NCBI RefSeq assembly: GCF_000384115.1
Contig: NZ_KB913029.1
Span: 4,873,057 to 4,937,056 of the forward strand
DNA: 64,000 bases
Origin: Sporichthya polymorpha DSM 43042
GTDB lineage: Bacteria; Actinomycetota; Actinomycetes; Sporichthyales; Sporichthyaceae
Reading direction: 5' to 3'
Numbering within the stretch: position 1 is the first letter of the stretch; the number at the start of each line of letters is the position of its first letter. Under the pieces are notes generated by a model. That model worked only from the letters and a program-made list of their open reading frames with translations, was not told the origin of the DNA and ran no database searches. Positions 12,629 to 22,555 of this stretch are shown in pieces. The translations under genes were made by a program, and so were the position numbers.

Positions 12629-15600
12629 TCCGCCTCGAACTCCTCGATCTCTTCCTGACTCAGTGACACCAGCGACAGGTCCGAGGGCGTGTGCCCGCCC
12701 GCGCCGGGTCCTTCGGCGTGGCGCGCGAGGCCCCGCAGGGCCGTGAACCAGCCTTCGGCGAGGACCCGCACGTCGGCCGGGTCGAACAGCGCGGTGGGGA
12801 ACGCCCAGCTGACGCCGAGCTCCGGTCCCGCGGCGGTGTCCGCCGTGAACGCGTTGACCTCGAGCGCGTAGGGCACGACGGGCATCGCCTCGTCGGCGCC
12901 GCCGGCGAGCATGCCCGCGCCCGCGACCGGGGCCCACGGCTCCCGGTCCCGGCCGACGGCGAACCGCCCGAGGTAGTTGAAGCTGATCTGCGGTGCGGCG
13001 TAGCGCGCGAGCACCGTCTCCGTCTCCGGGTTGAGGTGACGCAGCAGCCCGTAGCCGATGCCGGCGTCCGGGATCGCGCGCAGCTGCTCCTTCACCCGTT
13101 TCACCGCCGCGCCCGCGGCCGGACCGCCGGCGAGCGCGTCCGCGCGGTCGACGTCGCCGGGGTCGAGCCGGACCGGGAACACGGTCGTGAACCACCCCGC
13201 GGTGCGGGAGAGGTCGACGGTCGTCCCGGTGCCCTCGGCGACCTGTTCCTCACGCCCGTGCCCCTCCAGCGCGATGAGCACGTCGGAGGCGTCCGCCGTC
13301 CCGCGCCCGGCGCGCCAGTCGGCGACGGCGAGCGCGAACCCGGTGAGCAGGACGTCGTTGACGCCGCCGTGGAAGACCGCGGGCACCGACGACAGCAGCG
13401 GCTCGGTGACGTCCGGCGGCAGGGTCAGCGTCAGGCGAGTGACGGTGTCGAGGTCGCCCAGCCGGTCGAGCGCCCGGGCGCCGAGCTGCGGGTCGGCCCC
13501 GTCGAGGGCGGCCGTCCACCGCTCGAGCTCGGCGACCCGCTCGGGCCGCATCGCCTCGGCGTGGAGCACGTCCGACCAGCGCCCGAACGGCGTGGTCGGG
13601 TCCGGGGCCGGCTCACCCGCCGCCGCCGCGGCGAGTTCGGGCAGCAGGACGCGCCAGGTGACGCCGTCCATGACCCAGTGCTGCACTGCGAGCAGGAGGC
13701 GGCCGGGGCCGTCGGCACCGGCGTCGAACCAGGTCGCGGCGAGCAGGACGCCGGCCGCGGGGTCGAGCCGGCGCGCGGCGGCCGCTCCCTCCGCGGCGGC
13801 GAGCTCGTCCAGCGCGACCGGGGACAGACCGATGCTCTGACGTACCGTCAGCAGCGAGGCGGCATCCACCGAACCGCGCGGCGGGACCACGAACGACCCG
13901 GCGCCGTCCGGCCCGGAGCGCACGATGCGGGCCCGCAGGACGTCGTGCCGGTCGAGCAGGGCCTGGAGCGCGGCGGTGAGCCGGTCGCGGGGAAGTCCGG
14001 CCGGGGTGGCGACGACCATCGTCTGGCTGAAGCCGTCGACGTCCGCACCCAGGGCCGCGCACTCGTCGAGCCAGCGCATGATCGGGGTCAGGCCGAAGGT
14101 GCCGATCCCGGCGTCGGGGTCGACCGGAGCGGCCGCGGCGACCGGGGTCGCGATCCGCGCGAGGGCAGCGACCGTGCGGTGCTCGAAGACCGACCGCGGG
14201 GTGAGCTGGAGCCCCGCCGCGCGGGCGCGGATGACGAGCTGAATCGCGACGATGCTGTCGCCGCCGAGCGCGAAGAAGTCGTCGTCGGCGCCGACGCGCG
14301 GCAGGCGCAGCACCTCGGCCACGACCCCGCAGAGGATCCGCTCGTGGGCGGTCGCCGGGGGCCGGTCGCCCGCCACCGCCGCGAAGTCCGGGAGCGGCAG
14401 CGCGTTCCGGTCGAGCTTGCCGCTCGGGAGCAGCGGCAGCCGGTCGAGGGCGACGAACGCCGACGGGACCATGTAGTCCGGCAGCCGCTCGGCGGTGTAC
14501 GTGCGCAGCGCCCCCATCAGCGCGTGCGGGTCGCGGTGCCGCGCCGGCCGGTTCGCGCACGCGGCCGGCTCGACGCCGGTCCGCCCGGGTCGGTAGTCCC
14601 CGATCGGCTCGGTCCCGCGGGTGAGCACGGCGTCCAGCTCCCCGCCACGACCGGTCGCCGACCAGGTCAGGGCGACGGCGAACCCGCGGGCGCGCGCGGC
14701 CGCGACGATCTCGCCCGGCACGACTCCGACCGGCACGTCTCCGCCCGCTTCGACTCCGGCCGGCACGTTCCCGCCGTCCGCGGCGGCGAGCGCGGCCAGG
14801 TCGGGGCCGAGCCGCGCGTTGGGGATGCCGGTCACGCGCAGCCCGTCCGGTGCCTGATCCAGACGGACCGTCAGATCGGCGAGCCCGGTCCACGGCACCT
14901 CGGGCCGGGTGGGCGCCGCGGCGTCGGGCCCGGTGCGGAGCACGACGTCGTAGCGGTACCGGCTCAGCTCGTTGGGGTGGTCGGCGTCCTTGACCCGCAG
15001 GTCGACGGCCGCGACGGCCGGCAGTGCCCGGGCCAGGGCCGGGAAGAAGTCGGGGTCGAGCAGCAGCTCGCCCTCCCACGCGACCGCGGCGTCGACCGCG
15101 CGGCGCAGGTCGTCGGCGTCGACGCCGTTCATGCTGCCGGGCGGGACCCGCCCCCGGCGTCCGACCTCGATGCCGGCCCGCAGCGCGCGCAGCAGTCGCA
15201 GGTTGCGCACGTCGCCCACGAACACCGTGCCGCCGGGCGCGAGCAGGTCCAGCGCACCGCGCAGCACGTCGAGCAGGTAGTCCGCGCTCGGGAAGTACTG
15301 GACGACGGAGTTGAGCACGACGGTGTCGAAGAACCCGTCCGGCAGACCGTGCAGGTCGTCGGCGGGCTGGGCGCGCAGCTGGACGCGCCCGGCCAGCGTC
15401 GGGTCCGCGGCGACCCGCCCGCGCAGGCTCTCGACCGCCTCCGGCGAGAGGTCGGTGCCCCAGTACGCCTCGCAGTCCGGCGCGAGCTCGGTCAGCAGCA
15501 GGCCACTGCCGACGCCGAGTTCGAGCACCCGCCGCGGCCGCAGGGCGCGAATCCGCGCGACGGTCTCGGCGCGCCAGTCCCGCATCTCCGGCAGCGGGAT

Positions 15601-17139
15601 CGGGGTGCCGTCGTAGCTGGAGTTCCAGCCGGCGAAGCCCTCGTCGAGCGCCTCGGGGCCGGCGGCGGTGTAGAGCAGCCGGTGCACGTCCTGCCACGCC
15701 TGCACCTGGGCGCTCTCGGCCTCGACGTCGCGCCCGGAGCTCCGCACGCCGGTCGTCGGGACGACGTACGCGACGAGCCGGCGCGTGCTCGCCCCGTCCG
15801 GCCCGGGCACGTCGCGGGCCAGCACGGCCGCGGTCTCGACGCCCTCGTGCGCGACGAGGACGGACTCGATCTCGCCGGGCTCGATGCGGTACCCGCGGAT
15901 CTTCACCTGGTCGTCGGTGCGGCCGAGGAACTCCAGCGCGCCGTCGTCGTTGACCCGCACCAGGTCGCCGGTCCGGTAGAGCCGGTCGCCGGGCGCCCCG
16001 AACGGGTCCGCGACGAACCGGCCCGCGGTCAGGCCGGGACGGTTCAGGTAACCCCGGGCGAGCCCCGGCCCGCCGAGGTAGAGCTCGCCGGGCTCCCCGG
16101 CGGGCACCGGGGCGAGCCGGTCGTCGAGAACGTGCGCGGTGGTCTGCGGGTCGGGGACCCCGATCGGAACGATCGGGCCGCGGATCCGGTCCGGGTGCGA
16201 CTCCCCCAGTGTCGAGTTCACGGTCGCCTCGGTCGGGCCGTAGGCGTTGAACATGCGCTGGTGCGGGCCGTAGCGCGCGACGAGTTCGGGCGAGACCCGC
16301 TCGGTCCCGGCCAGCAGCGTCGCGCCCGGCGGCAGCGAGCAGTCCGGCGGGAGGACGGCGAGCAGCGCCGGCGGCAGGATCATGAAGGTCGCGCCGTGCT
16401 TCGCCGCGTACTCGGTCAGTTCCGGGCCGGCCACCCGCCGTTCGGCCGGGACGACGATCAGCCGCCCGCCGGAGAGCAACCCGAGGCAGAGGTCCCAGAA
16501 CGCGACGTCGAAGCTCGGCGACGCGAACTGCAGGATCCGGTCGTCCGGTCCGATGCCGAACCGCTCGACCTGAGTGGCAATCAGTTTGTCGACGCCGCGG
16601 TGCGAGAGGACGACGCCCTTCGGCCGGCCCGTCGAGCCGGACGTGTAGATCACGTACGCCGCGGAGTCGAGCAGCAGGGGTCCCCCGCGTTCGGCGGGAG
16701 TGGGTTGGCGCGTGGGTGCCGCCGCGAGCGCCGCCACCGTCGCCGGGTCGTCGAGCAGCACGCGCGGCGTGCCCGTGTGCGGGATCTCCGGCGCGAGAGC
16801 GGCCGTCGTCACCACCGCGACCGGGGCCGCGTCGGTGAGCATGTACTCCAGCCGATCCGCCGGGTGGTCGGCGTCGAGCGGCAGGTAGGCCGCACCGGTG
16901 GCGAGCACCGCGACGTGCGCCACCACGAGGTCCACCGTGCGCGGCAGCGCCAGGGCGACGATCCGCTCCGGACCCGCCCCCGCCGCGAGCAGCAGGTGCG
17001 CGAGCCGGTTCGCCGCCGCGTCGAGCTCGGCGTAGGTGAGGCAGACGTCCTCGACGACGACGGCGACGGCGTCCGGGGTCTCCGCCACCCGGGCGGCGAA
17101 GATCGCGGGCCAGGTGCGGTCGGAATCCGGGGTAAACAC
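12619..17139 (-). CDS. Siderophore NRPS initiation protein, A(MT)-T-E
   Basis: Loading/first module of about 1,506 aa. There is no N-terminal condensation domain, as expected for an initiating enzyme. An A domain ([24 protein letters not shown]) is interrupted after the A8 region by a SAM methyltransferase ([11 protein letters not shown] near residue 536), then resumes at [15 protein letters not shown] domain (FFALGGDSI, about 956) and an epimerase (WVMDGVTWR about 1153, [17 protein letters not shown]) follow. The E-domain HH pair reads QH, so the first His is missing. Hand-read pocket: DVWILGAVN, not one I can assign. Expected product is an N-methyl-D-amino acid on the carrier. I prefer GTG at 17139, preceded by GAGGGAGA about 10 nt upstream, over an in-frame TTG at 17205. 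The end overlaps the next NRPS start. Confidence 0.93.
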   Translation of the reverse strand: MFTPDSDRTWPAIFAARVAETPDAVAVVVEDVCLTYAELDAAANRLAHLLLAAGAGPERIVALALPRTVDLVVAHVAVLATGAAYLPLDADHPADRLEYMLTDAAPVAVVTTAALAPEIPHTGTPRVLLDDPATVAALAAAPTRQPTPAERGGPLLLDSAAYVIYTSGSTGRPKGVVLSHRGVDKLIATQVERFGIGPDDRILQFASPSFDVAFWDLCLGLLSGGRLIVVPAERRVAGPELTEYAAKHGATFMILPPALLAVLPPDCSLPPGATLLAGTERVSPELVARYGPHQRMFNAYGPTEATVNSTLGESHPDRIRGPIVPIGVPDPQTTAHVLDDRLAPVPAGEPGELYLGGPGLARGYLNRPGLTAGRFVADPFGAPGDRLYRTGDLVRVNDDGALEFLGRTDDQVKIRGYRIEPGEIESVLVAHEGVETAAVLARDVPGPDGASTRRLVAYVVPTTGVRSSGRDVEAESAQVQAWQDVHRLLYTAAGPEALDEGFAGWNSSYDGTPIPLPEMRDWRAETVARIRALRPRRVLELGVGSGLLLTELAPDCEAYWGTDLSPEAVESLRGRVAADPTLAGRVQLRAQPADDLHGLPDGFFDTVVLNSVVQYFPSADYLLDVLRGALDLLAPGGTVFVGDVRNLRLLRALRAGIEVGRRGRVPPGSMNGVDADDLRRAVDAAVAWEGELLLDPDFFPALARALPAVAAVDLRVKDADHPNELSRYRYDVVLRTGPDAAAPTRPEVPWTGLADLTVRLDQAPDGLRVTGIPNARLGPDLAALAAADGGNVPAGVEAGGDVPVGVVPGEIVAAARARGFAVALTWSATGRGGELDAVLTRGTEPIGDYRPGRTGVEPAACANRPARHRDPHALMGALRTYTAERLPDYMVPSAFVALDRLPLLPSGKLDRNALPLPDFAAVAGDRPPATAHERILCGVVAEVLRLPRVGADDDFFALGGDSIVAIQLVIRARAAGLQLTPRSVFEHRTVAALARIATPVAAAAPVDPDAGIGTFGLTPIMRWLDECAALGADVDGFSQTMVVATPAGLPRDRLTAALQALLDRHDVLRARIVRSGPDGAGSFVVPPRGSVDAASLLTVRQSIGLSPVALDELAAAEGAAAARRLDPAAGVLLAATWFDAGADGPGRLLLAVQHWVMDGVTWRVLLPELAAAAAGEPAPDPTTPFGRWSDVLHAEAMRPERVAELERWTAALDGADPQLGARALDRLGDLDTVTRLTLTLPPDVTEPLLSSVPAVFHGGVNDVLLTGFALAVADWRAGRGTADASDVLIALEGHGREEQVAEGTGTTVDLSRTAGWFTTVFPVRLDPGDVDRADALAGGPAAGAAVKRVKEQLRAIPDAGIGYGLLRHLNPETETVLARYAAPQISFNYLGRFAVGRDREPWAPVAGAGMLAGGADEAMPVVPYALEVNAFTADTAAGPELGVSWAFPTALFDPADVRVLAEGWFTALRGLARHAEGPGAGGHTPSDLSLVSLSQEEIEEFEAEWL

Positions 17140-17254
17140 GCGCAGGGTTCTCCCTCGGCGAGGTCGGATGGGGACGGGCGAATCGGTGCGAACGGATCGC
17201 GGCAACGGAGCGCGGCAACGGAGCGCGGCCGGCGGGGCGTCGCCGGCCGGACAG

Positions 17255-18682
17255 TCAGCCCACGAGCGAACGGGTGCGCCGGGAGACCGAGTCGAGGATC
17301 TCGCCGGCGCGGATGGCGATGTTCGACAGCAGCGACGAGGTCAGCCCGTGCGAGTGCTCGGTGCCGCCCTGGAGGTAGATGCCCACCTGCAGTTCCGGCG
17401 AGGTCTCCAGGCGGTAGTCCCGTTGCACGCGGTACCGGCCGTCGAGGTCACGTCGGCAGTGCCCGACGAGGTTCCCGAGCAGGGCCGCCGGGTCGACCGG
17501 GTCGTACCCCGTGCAGAAGACGATCGCGTCAGCCGTCAGCTGCGTCTTCTGACCCGTCGTCATGGAAACGATGTCGACGCTCAGCCCGTCGGGGCCCTCG
17601 ACGACGTCCGCGACCCGCGAGACGTTGAAGCAGTGCAGACGGTGCCGACCGAGCACCTTCTCGCGGTACGCCCGGTGGTAGAGGTCCTGGATCAGCTCGA
17701 GGTCCACGACCGAGTAGTTCGTGTTGCCGTGGTAGTCGAGGATCATCCGCTTGACGTCCGCCGGCGCGGCGTAGAACTCCTCCACGGCCTCGGGGTCGAA
17801 GACCCGGTTCGCGAAGGGGCTGTCGTCGGCCGGGCTGTAGCCGAAGCGCGAGAAGACCGCGCACACCTCGGTGTCCGGGTAGCGGTCGTGCAGGTACGCG
17901 GTGACCTCGGCCGCACTCTGTCCGGCGCCCACAACGACGAATCGCCCCGGCGCCACCGGGTCGAGGTCCTGCAGCCGGGTGAGCATGTGCGCGTTGTGCC
18001 AGATCCGGTTCGACGCGGTGACGCCGTCCGGCAGCCGCGGGACCAGCCCCGTGCCGAGGACGAGGTTGCGCGTCCGCGCCGACACCGCGGTGGCGTCACC
18101 CCGCCGGGCGAGGACCTCGAGCTCGGTGATCGCGCCCCGACCGTCCGGGCCGCCGCGCCCCGACCGCACCGGCCGGACCGCGAGCACCTCGTGGTCGTAG
18201 CGGATCTGGTCGGCCACCCGGGCCGCGACCCAGGAGAGGTAGTCGTGGAACTCCTCGCGGAGCGGGAACAGCGTCTTGTGATTGATGAAGTCGACGAGGC
18301 GGGCCCGGGCGTGCAGGAACGACAGGAAGCTGAAGTCGCTGGTCGGGTTCCGCAGCGTCACGAGGTCCTTGAGGAACGAGACCTGCATCGTCGTGTCGTC
18401 GAGCAGCATGTCGCGGTGCCACCCGAACCGCGCCGAGCGCTCCAGAAATCTCGCCCGGACCCCGGCCGGTTCCGCAGCCCGCTCCTCCACCGCGATCGCG
18501 AGCGCCAGGTTGGACGGGCCGGCCCCCACCCCGATCAGGTCGAACGTTCCGTCCTCCAAAGTCGGAACGTTCGGGCGGGTGGTCCGACGTGGCGGGTCCC
18601 CGCGACCGGGCGACGGTGGTCCTAGGGTCGGAGCGCCGGGTCTTGGGGCGCCGGGTCTCGCGGTGGGGTCCGGCACGGGCAT
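17255..18682 (-). CDS. L-ornithine (or lysine) N-monooxygenase, siderophore biosynthesis
   Basis: FAD/NADPH flavoprotein of the IucD/SidA/PvdA family, 475 aa, which makes the N5-hydroxy-ornithine used by hydroxamate siderophores. Visible motifs: an N-terminal FAD site GVGAGPSNLALAI, the substrate-pocket segment TTMQVSFLKDLVTLRNPTS, an NADPH site VVGAGQSAAEV, and FCTGYDP near the C terminus. ATG 18682 is chosen because GAGGAG lies 5 nt upstream; the frame stays open 59 codons further but that stretch is the iron-box/promoter region. It is first in the minus-strand operon, 115 bp before the NRPS genes. The hydroxyornithine pocket in the third NRPS A domain supports ornithine rather than lysine. 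Confidence 0.93.
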   Translation of the reverse strand: MPVPDPTARPGAPRPGAPTLGPPSPGRGDPPRRTTRPNVPTLEDGTFDLIGVGAGPSNLALAIAVEERAAEPAGVRARFLERSARFGWHRDMLLDDTTMQVSFLKDLVTLRNPTSDFSFLSFLHARARLVDFINHKTLFPLREEFHDYLSWVAARVADQIRYDHEVLAVRPVRSGRGGPDGRGAITELEVLARRGDATAVSARTRNLVLGTGLVPRLPDGVTASNRIWHNAHMLTRLQDLDPVAPGRFVVVGAGQSAAEVTAYLHDRYPDTEVCAVFSRFGYSPADDSPFANRVFDPEAVEEFYAAPADVKRMILDYHGNTNYSVVDLELIQDLYHRAYREKVLGRHRLHCFNVSRVADVVEGPDGLSVDIVSMTTGQKTQLTADAIVFCTGYDPVDPAALLGNLVGHCRRDLDGRYRVQRDYRLETSPELQVGIYLQGGTEHSHGLTSSLLSNIAIRAGEILDSVSRRTRSLVG

Positions 18683-18755
18683 CGCGCCTCCTCGTTCGGC
18701 ATCGTGGGTTTCCGCGGCGGCCGCCCCGGTAAAGCCCGCTAGGTTGGCAAGTGAG

Positions 18756-18774
18756 TTTGGTAAGCCTTGCCTTA
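18756..18774. promoter_or_regulatory. Iron box (IdeR/DmdR/DtxR-type operator) between divergent siderophore operons
   Basis: TTTGGTAAGCCTTGCCTTA resembles the 19-bp consensus TTAGGTTAGSCTAACCTAA with about five mismatches and has inverted symmetry (GGTAAG...CTTACC). It sits between the start of the monooxygenase gene (18682, minus) and the ABC gene (18883, plus), where an Fe(II)-loaded DtxR-family repressor could shut off both. A partial half-site TAGGTTGGC lies just to its left (about 18,740). The rest of the 200-bp region 18,683-18,882 shows no gene; no clear -10/-35 was identified. Confidence 0.75.
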
Positions 18775-18882
18775 CCTGCGGCCCGCAAGCTAATGACCAT
18801 GGACGCCCGCGCGCAAACGGGGAAGTTCCACATTTGTGCGTGGGAGTGATGTTCCTCACGATCTTTCGAAGGGCCGTAGCGC

Positions 18883-20661
18883 GTGCAGCAGCAGGACGAC
18901 GGGGCGACCGACCCGGGAAACGACGAGCAGCCCGACCGGGTGATCGACGGGGTGATCGACGGGGTGACCGACGGCCGGTCCGTCCTCCGGAGCGCGCTGG
19001 GCCGCCAGCGTCGCTGGGTGGGCGCCGCGGGCGCGTTGTTCATCTGCCACCAGGCGGGCGAGGCGCTGGTCCCCGTGCTGATCGGCGTGATCATCGACGA
19101 GGCCGTCGCCACGGGGGACGGGTCCCGGCTGCTCGCCTGGCTCGGCGCACTGGCCGCCGTGTTCGCGTTCCTCTCGTTCGGCTACCGACTGGGCGCCCGG
19201 TGCGCGGAGCGCGCGTCCGAGCAGGCCGCGCACGACCTGCGGCTCCGTCTGGCCGAACGGGTCCTCGACGACCGCGGCGGGGCCGAGACGGGGCGGCTCC
19301 CGGGTGCCCTCGCCGGCCTCGCGACCTCCGACACCGCCAAGGTCGGCATCCTCGCCTTCGCGGTCCCCGGCGGCATCGCGGCGCTGGCCGGCCTGCTGGT
19401 CGGCGGCGCGGCCCTGCTGCGGCTGTCGGTGCCGCTCGGGCTGGTCGTCCTGCTCGGGGCTCCCCCGATGCTCTGGCTGGTCAACCTGCTCGGCAAGCCG
19501 TTGGAGGCCCGTAGCTCCGAGCAGCAGGAACGCGCCGCGGCGTCGTTCGGCGTCGCCGCCGATCTGGTCGCCGGGCTGCGGGTCCTCAAGGGCGTCGGCG
19601 CCGAACCCGCCGCGGTCGCGCGGTACCGGCGGGTCAGCCAGGACTCGCTGCAGGCGACGCTGCGGGCCGCCCGGGCCGACGCCGCCTACGAGGCCGCGAT
19701 GATCGCGATGACCGGCCTGTTCCTCGCCGGCGTCGCCCTCCTCGGCGGCTACCTCGCGACGAAGGACGACATCACCGTCGGCGAGCTCGTCGCTGCCGTC
19801 GGCCTCGCGCAGTTCCTGATCGGCCCCATGCAGGCGATGGCGTGGGTCGGGTCCGAGCTCGCGGCGGCCCGGGCCTCCTCCCGCCGGATCGCCGAGGTGC
19901 TCAGCTCGGCGCCCGCGATCGCGGGTGGCACGGCCGGCCCCGACCGACCGGTGCGCGGCGAGGTCGAGCTGCGGGCCGTCCGCAGCGGGTCCCTGGCGGG
20001 GCTGGACCTGCGGGTCGGCTCCGGCGAGCTCGTCGGCGTCGCGGCCGATCCCGCCGACGCTCGCGCGCTGCTGCGGTGCCTGGCCCGGGAGACCGATCCC
20101 GACGGGGGCGCCGTTCTGCTCGACGGCCGCCCGCTCACCGACCTCGACCCGGGTCCGCTGCGCCGGACCCTGCTGGTCGCCGCCCACGACGCACACCTGT
20201 TCGAGGGCAGCCTGCTCGACAACGTCCTCGACGGGCGCGGGACCGGCGCCTCCGATCGCGACCCCGCCGCGGTCCGGGCGGCGCTGACCGCGGGCGGCGC
20301 CGACGAGGTCGCCGAGGCACTGCCGGAGGGCGTCGCGACCACGGTCGGCGAACGCGGCCGCGGCCTGTCGGGCGGGCAGCGGCAGCGGGTCGCTCTGGCC
20401 CGCGCCCTGGCGGCCGACTCCCCCGTCCTCGTCCTGCACGACCCGACGACGGCCGTCGACGCCGCGACCGAGGCGCGCCTCGCCGCCGGGATCCGCGACC
20501 TGCGGCGCGGCCGGACCACCGTCCTGCTCACCACGAGCCCGGCGCTGCTCGCCGTGACCGACCGCGTGGCGCTCGTCCGCGCGGGCCGGGTCGACGAGGT
20601 CGGCACCCACGCCGATCTGGTCCTCCGCTCGGCCGGCTACCGGGAGTTGGTGCTCCGATGA
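18883..20661 (+). CDS. ABC exporter-fold half-transporter, degenerate NBD (partner of next gene)
   Basis: 592-aa half-transporter: an N-terminal six-helix exporter-type membrane domain, then an NBD. The NBD keeps a perfect signature (LSGGQRQRVALARAL), but the Walker A site reads GVAADPADARALL with no P-loop lysine. Walker B is VLVLHDPTTAVD, with the Asp and catalytic Glu shifted to His-Asp. The switch-loop His is replaced (LLTTSPALL). It should therefore not hydrolyse ATP alone and should pair with the next gene, which has the complementary set. GTG start 18883 has GAAGGG upstream. Its 3' end overlaps the next start as ATGA. Context suggests siderophore export, or IrtAB-like handling of the ferric siderophore; the sequence does not decide. 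Confidence 0.88.
   Translation: MQQQDDGATDPGNDEQPDRVIDGVIDGVTDGRSVLRSALGRQRRWVGAAGALFICHQAGEALVPVLIGVIIDEAVATGDGSRLLAWLGALAAVFAFLSFGYRLGARCAERASEQAAHDLRLRLAERVLDDRGGAETGRLPGALAGLATSDTAKVGILAFAVPGGIAALAGLLVGGAALLRLSVPLGLVVLLGAPPMLWLVNLLGKPLEARSSEQQERAAASFGVAADLVAGLRVLKGVGAEPAAVARYRRVSQDSLQATLRAARADAAYEAAMIAMTGLFLAGVALLGGYLATKDDITVGELVAAVGLAQFLIGPMQAMAWVGSELAAARASSRRIAEVLSSAPAIAGGTAGPDRPVRGEVELRAVRSGSLAGLDLRVGSGELVGVAADPADARALLRCLARETDPDGGAVLLDGRPLTDLDPGPLRRTLLVAAHDAHLFEGSLLDNVLDGRGTGASDRDPAAVRAALTAGGADEVAEALPEGVATTVGERGRGLSGGQRQRVALARALAADSPVLVLHDPTTAVDAATEARLAAGIRDLRRGRTTVLLTTSPALLAVTDRVALVRAGRVDEVGTHADLVLRSAGYRELVLR
18940..18975 (+). repeat. 12-nt tandem repeat, three units
   Basis: GTGATCGACGGG, GTGATCGACGGG, GTGACCGACGGC near the 5' end of the ABC gene, encoding V-I-D-G, V-I-D-G, V-T-D-G. 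Each unit begins with GTG and could in principle offer an alternative start. Confidence 0.85.
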
Positions 20662-20702
20662 GCGGGACCGAGATGAGCGGGACCGGGATGAGCGGGACCA
20701 AC
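20658..20702 (+). repeat. 15-nt tandem repeat carrying three in-frame ATG codons
   Basis: ATGAGCGGGACCGAG, ATGAGCGGGACCGGG, ATGAGCGGGACCAAC at the coupled junction between the two ABC genes; the first unit contains the start/stop overlap ATGA. It encodes M-S-G-T-E, M-S-G-T-G, M-S-G-T-N. Confidence 0.9.
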
Positions 20703-22460
20703 CGGCGCCTGCCGGTCGCCCCCGGCCGCCGGACCTGGGCCGCGCTGCGCACCCTGGCGCGCCCGCACCGGACGCTGGCGGTGACGGCCCTGCTGACCGC
20801 GGTCGCCGCGACGACCGTCTACCTGCTGACGGCACCCGTGCTCGGCAACATCGTCGACCGGGTCATCGAGGACCGGCCGGCCTCGGCGCTGACCGGCCCG
20901 ATCACGCTGCTCGTCGCGATCGCGTTCGGCTACGCCGCGCTCGCGATGGTGAGCATCGTCCTGATCGCCCGCCTCGGCGAGCAGATCCTCGCCGGACTGC
21001 GCGAGCAGTTCGTCGAGCGTGCGCTCGCCCTGCCGCTGGAACAGGTCGAGGCCGCCGGCTCCGGCGACCTGACCTCCCGCGTCACCAACGACGTCTCGGT
21101 GATCAGCCAGGGCATCCGGCAGGCGCTGCCCGAGTTCACGCGCGCGGCGCTGACGATCGCGCTGACCGTCGTCGGCCTCGCGGTGCTCGACTGGCGCTTC
21201 GCGCTCGCCGCTCTCCTGGCGGCGCCGATTCAGGTGATCACCGTCCGCTGGTACCTGCGCAACGCGCCGCCGCTGTACGCGAAACAGCGCGCGGCGGTCG
21301 GCGACCTGCAGCAGGAACTGCTCGACTCGATCTCCGGCGCCCCGACGGTGCGCGCCTTCGGTCTGCGGCGCGCGCACCTGGCGAAGGTCACCGCGCGCTC
21401 GCGGCACTCGGTCGACCTGACGCTCGCGGCCGTCCGGCTGCAGACGCGCTTCTTCGCGCGGCTGAACCTGGCCGAGCTCGTCGGGCTGTCCGCGGTGCTG
21501 GCCACCGGCTACGTCCTGGTCGAGAACGGCGACGTGACCGTGGGAGCCGCGAGTGCCGCCGCGCTGTACTTCGCGAACCTGTTCAACCCGATCAACGTCG
21601 CGCTCGCCTCCCTCGACGAGGCGCAGTCGGCCGCCGCGAGCCTGGCCCGGCTCGTGGGTGTCCTCGATCTCCCGGGCGAGCCCGAACCGGCCGACCCGGC
21701 CGCGCCGCCCACCGACCCCGCCCGCGTCGACGTCGAGGGCGTCGGGCACGCCTACGTGCCCGGTCACGACGTCCTCGACCGCGTGGACCTGAGCGTCGCC
21801 GCGGGCGAACGGGTGGCGGTCGTCGGCACCAGCGGCGCGGGCAAGACGACGCTGGCCAAACTCGTCGCGGGCGTCCACACCCCGACCCGGGGGCGGATCC
21901 GGCTCGACGGCATCGACGCGGCGGACCTGGGCGCCGCCGGCGTGCGCCGCACGGTCGCGCTGGTGACCCAGGAGGTGCACGTGTTCGCCGGCCCGCTGGC
22001 CGACGACCTGCGCCTGGTCCGCCCGGACGCGACCGACGAGGACCTGCGCCGGGCGCTGACCACCGTCGGTGCGGCCGAGTGGGTGGATCTGCTCCCCGCG
22101 GGCCTGGCCACCGAGGTCGGCGAGGGCGGGCACGAGCTGACCGTGGCGCAGGCCCAGCAGCTGGCCCTGGCGCGGTTGCTGCTGGTGGACCCGCCGGTGG
22201 CGATCCTGGACGAGGCCACCGCCGAGGCCGGCAGCGCGGGCGCCCGGGCGCTGGAGGCGGCCGCGACCGAGGCGATGGCCGGGCGCACGGCGCTGGTCGT
22301 CGCGCACCGGCTGACGCAGGCCGCCACGGCCGATCGGGTGGTCGTCCTGGACGCCGGCCGGGTCGTCGAGGTGGGCACCCACGACGATCTCGTCGCCGCG
22401 GGCGGCGTGTACGCCCGGCTGTGGTCGGCGTGGTCGGCGGAACGTTCAGATTCGCGGTAG
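20658..22460 (+). CDS. ABC exporter-fold half-transporter, catalytic NBD with degenerate signature
   Basis: 600-aa half-transporter with exporter-type membrane domain and NBD. Walker A is canonical (GTSGAGKTT), Walker B carries the catalytic Glu (VAILDEATAE) and the switch His is present (VVAHRLTQA). The signature, however, is degenerate (ELTVAQAQQLALARLL instead of LSGGQ). This is the mirror image of the preceding gene, so the heterodimer should have one working and one dead ATP site. The start overlaps the upstream stop (ATGA at 20658). Three in-frame ATGs in a 15-nt tandem repeat make the exact start ambiguous. Confidence 0.9.
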   Translation: MSGTEMSGTGMSGTNRRLPVAPGRRTWAALRTLARPHRTLAVTALLTAVAATTVYLLTAPVLGNIVDRVIEDRPASALTGPITLLVAIAFGYAALAMVSIVLIARLGEQILAGLREQFVERALALPLEQVEAAGSGDLTSRVTNDVSVISQGIRQALPEFTRAALTIALTVVGLAVLDWRFALAALLAAPIQVITVRWYLRNAPPLYAKQRAAVGDLQQELLDSISGAPTVRAFGLRRAHLAKVTARSRHSVDLTLAAVRLQTRFFARLNLAELVGLSAVLATGYVLVENGDVTVGAASAAALYFANLFNPINVALASLDEAQSAAASLARLVGVLDLPGEPEPADPAAPPTDPARVDVEGVGHAYVPGHDVLDRVDLSVAAGERVAVVGTSGAGKTTLAKLVAGVHTPTRGRIRLDGIDAADLGAAGVRRTVALVTQEVHVFAGPLADDLRLVRPDATDEDLRRALTTVGAAEWVDLLPAGLATEVGEGGHELTVAQAQQLALARLLLVDPPVAILDEATAEAGSAGARALEAAATEAMAGRTALVVAHRLTQAATADRVVVLDAGRVVEVGTHDDLVAAGGVYARLWSAWSAERSDSR

Positions 22461-22478
22461 CCCCCGGCAAAATCCGAC

Positions 22479-22497
22479 GCAGGCTAGCCTTGCCTAA
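22479..22497. promoter_or_regulatory. Iron box upstream of the siderophore importer operon
   Basis: GCAGGCTAGCCTTGCCTAA matches the IdeR/DtxR-type consensus TTAGGTTAGSCTAACCTAA at about 14 of 19 positions. It lies 18 bp after the exporter pair and about 60 bp before the first permease gene, so the importer probably has its own iron-repressed promoter. Confidence 0.8.
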
Positions 22498-22555
22498 CCA
22501 GAATCGGGTTCGAACGAGTTCGATTCGGTTTCCGCCGAGGATGGGTCCCGACCGC

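Noticed and set aside
14701-14800. Imperfect repeats in the NRPS A(MT) domain ([14 protein letters not shown] region)
   Set aside because: Short, degenerate and within a linker; looks like ordinary low-complexity drift.
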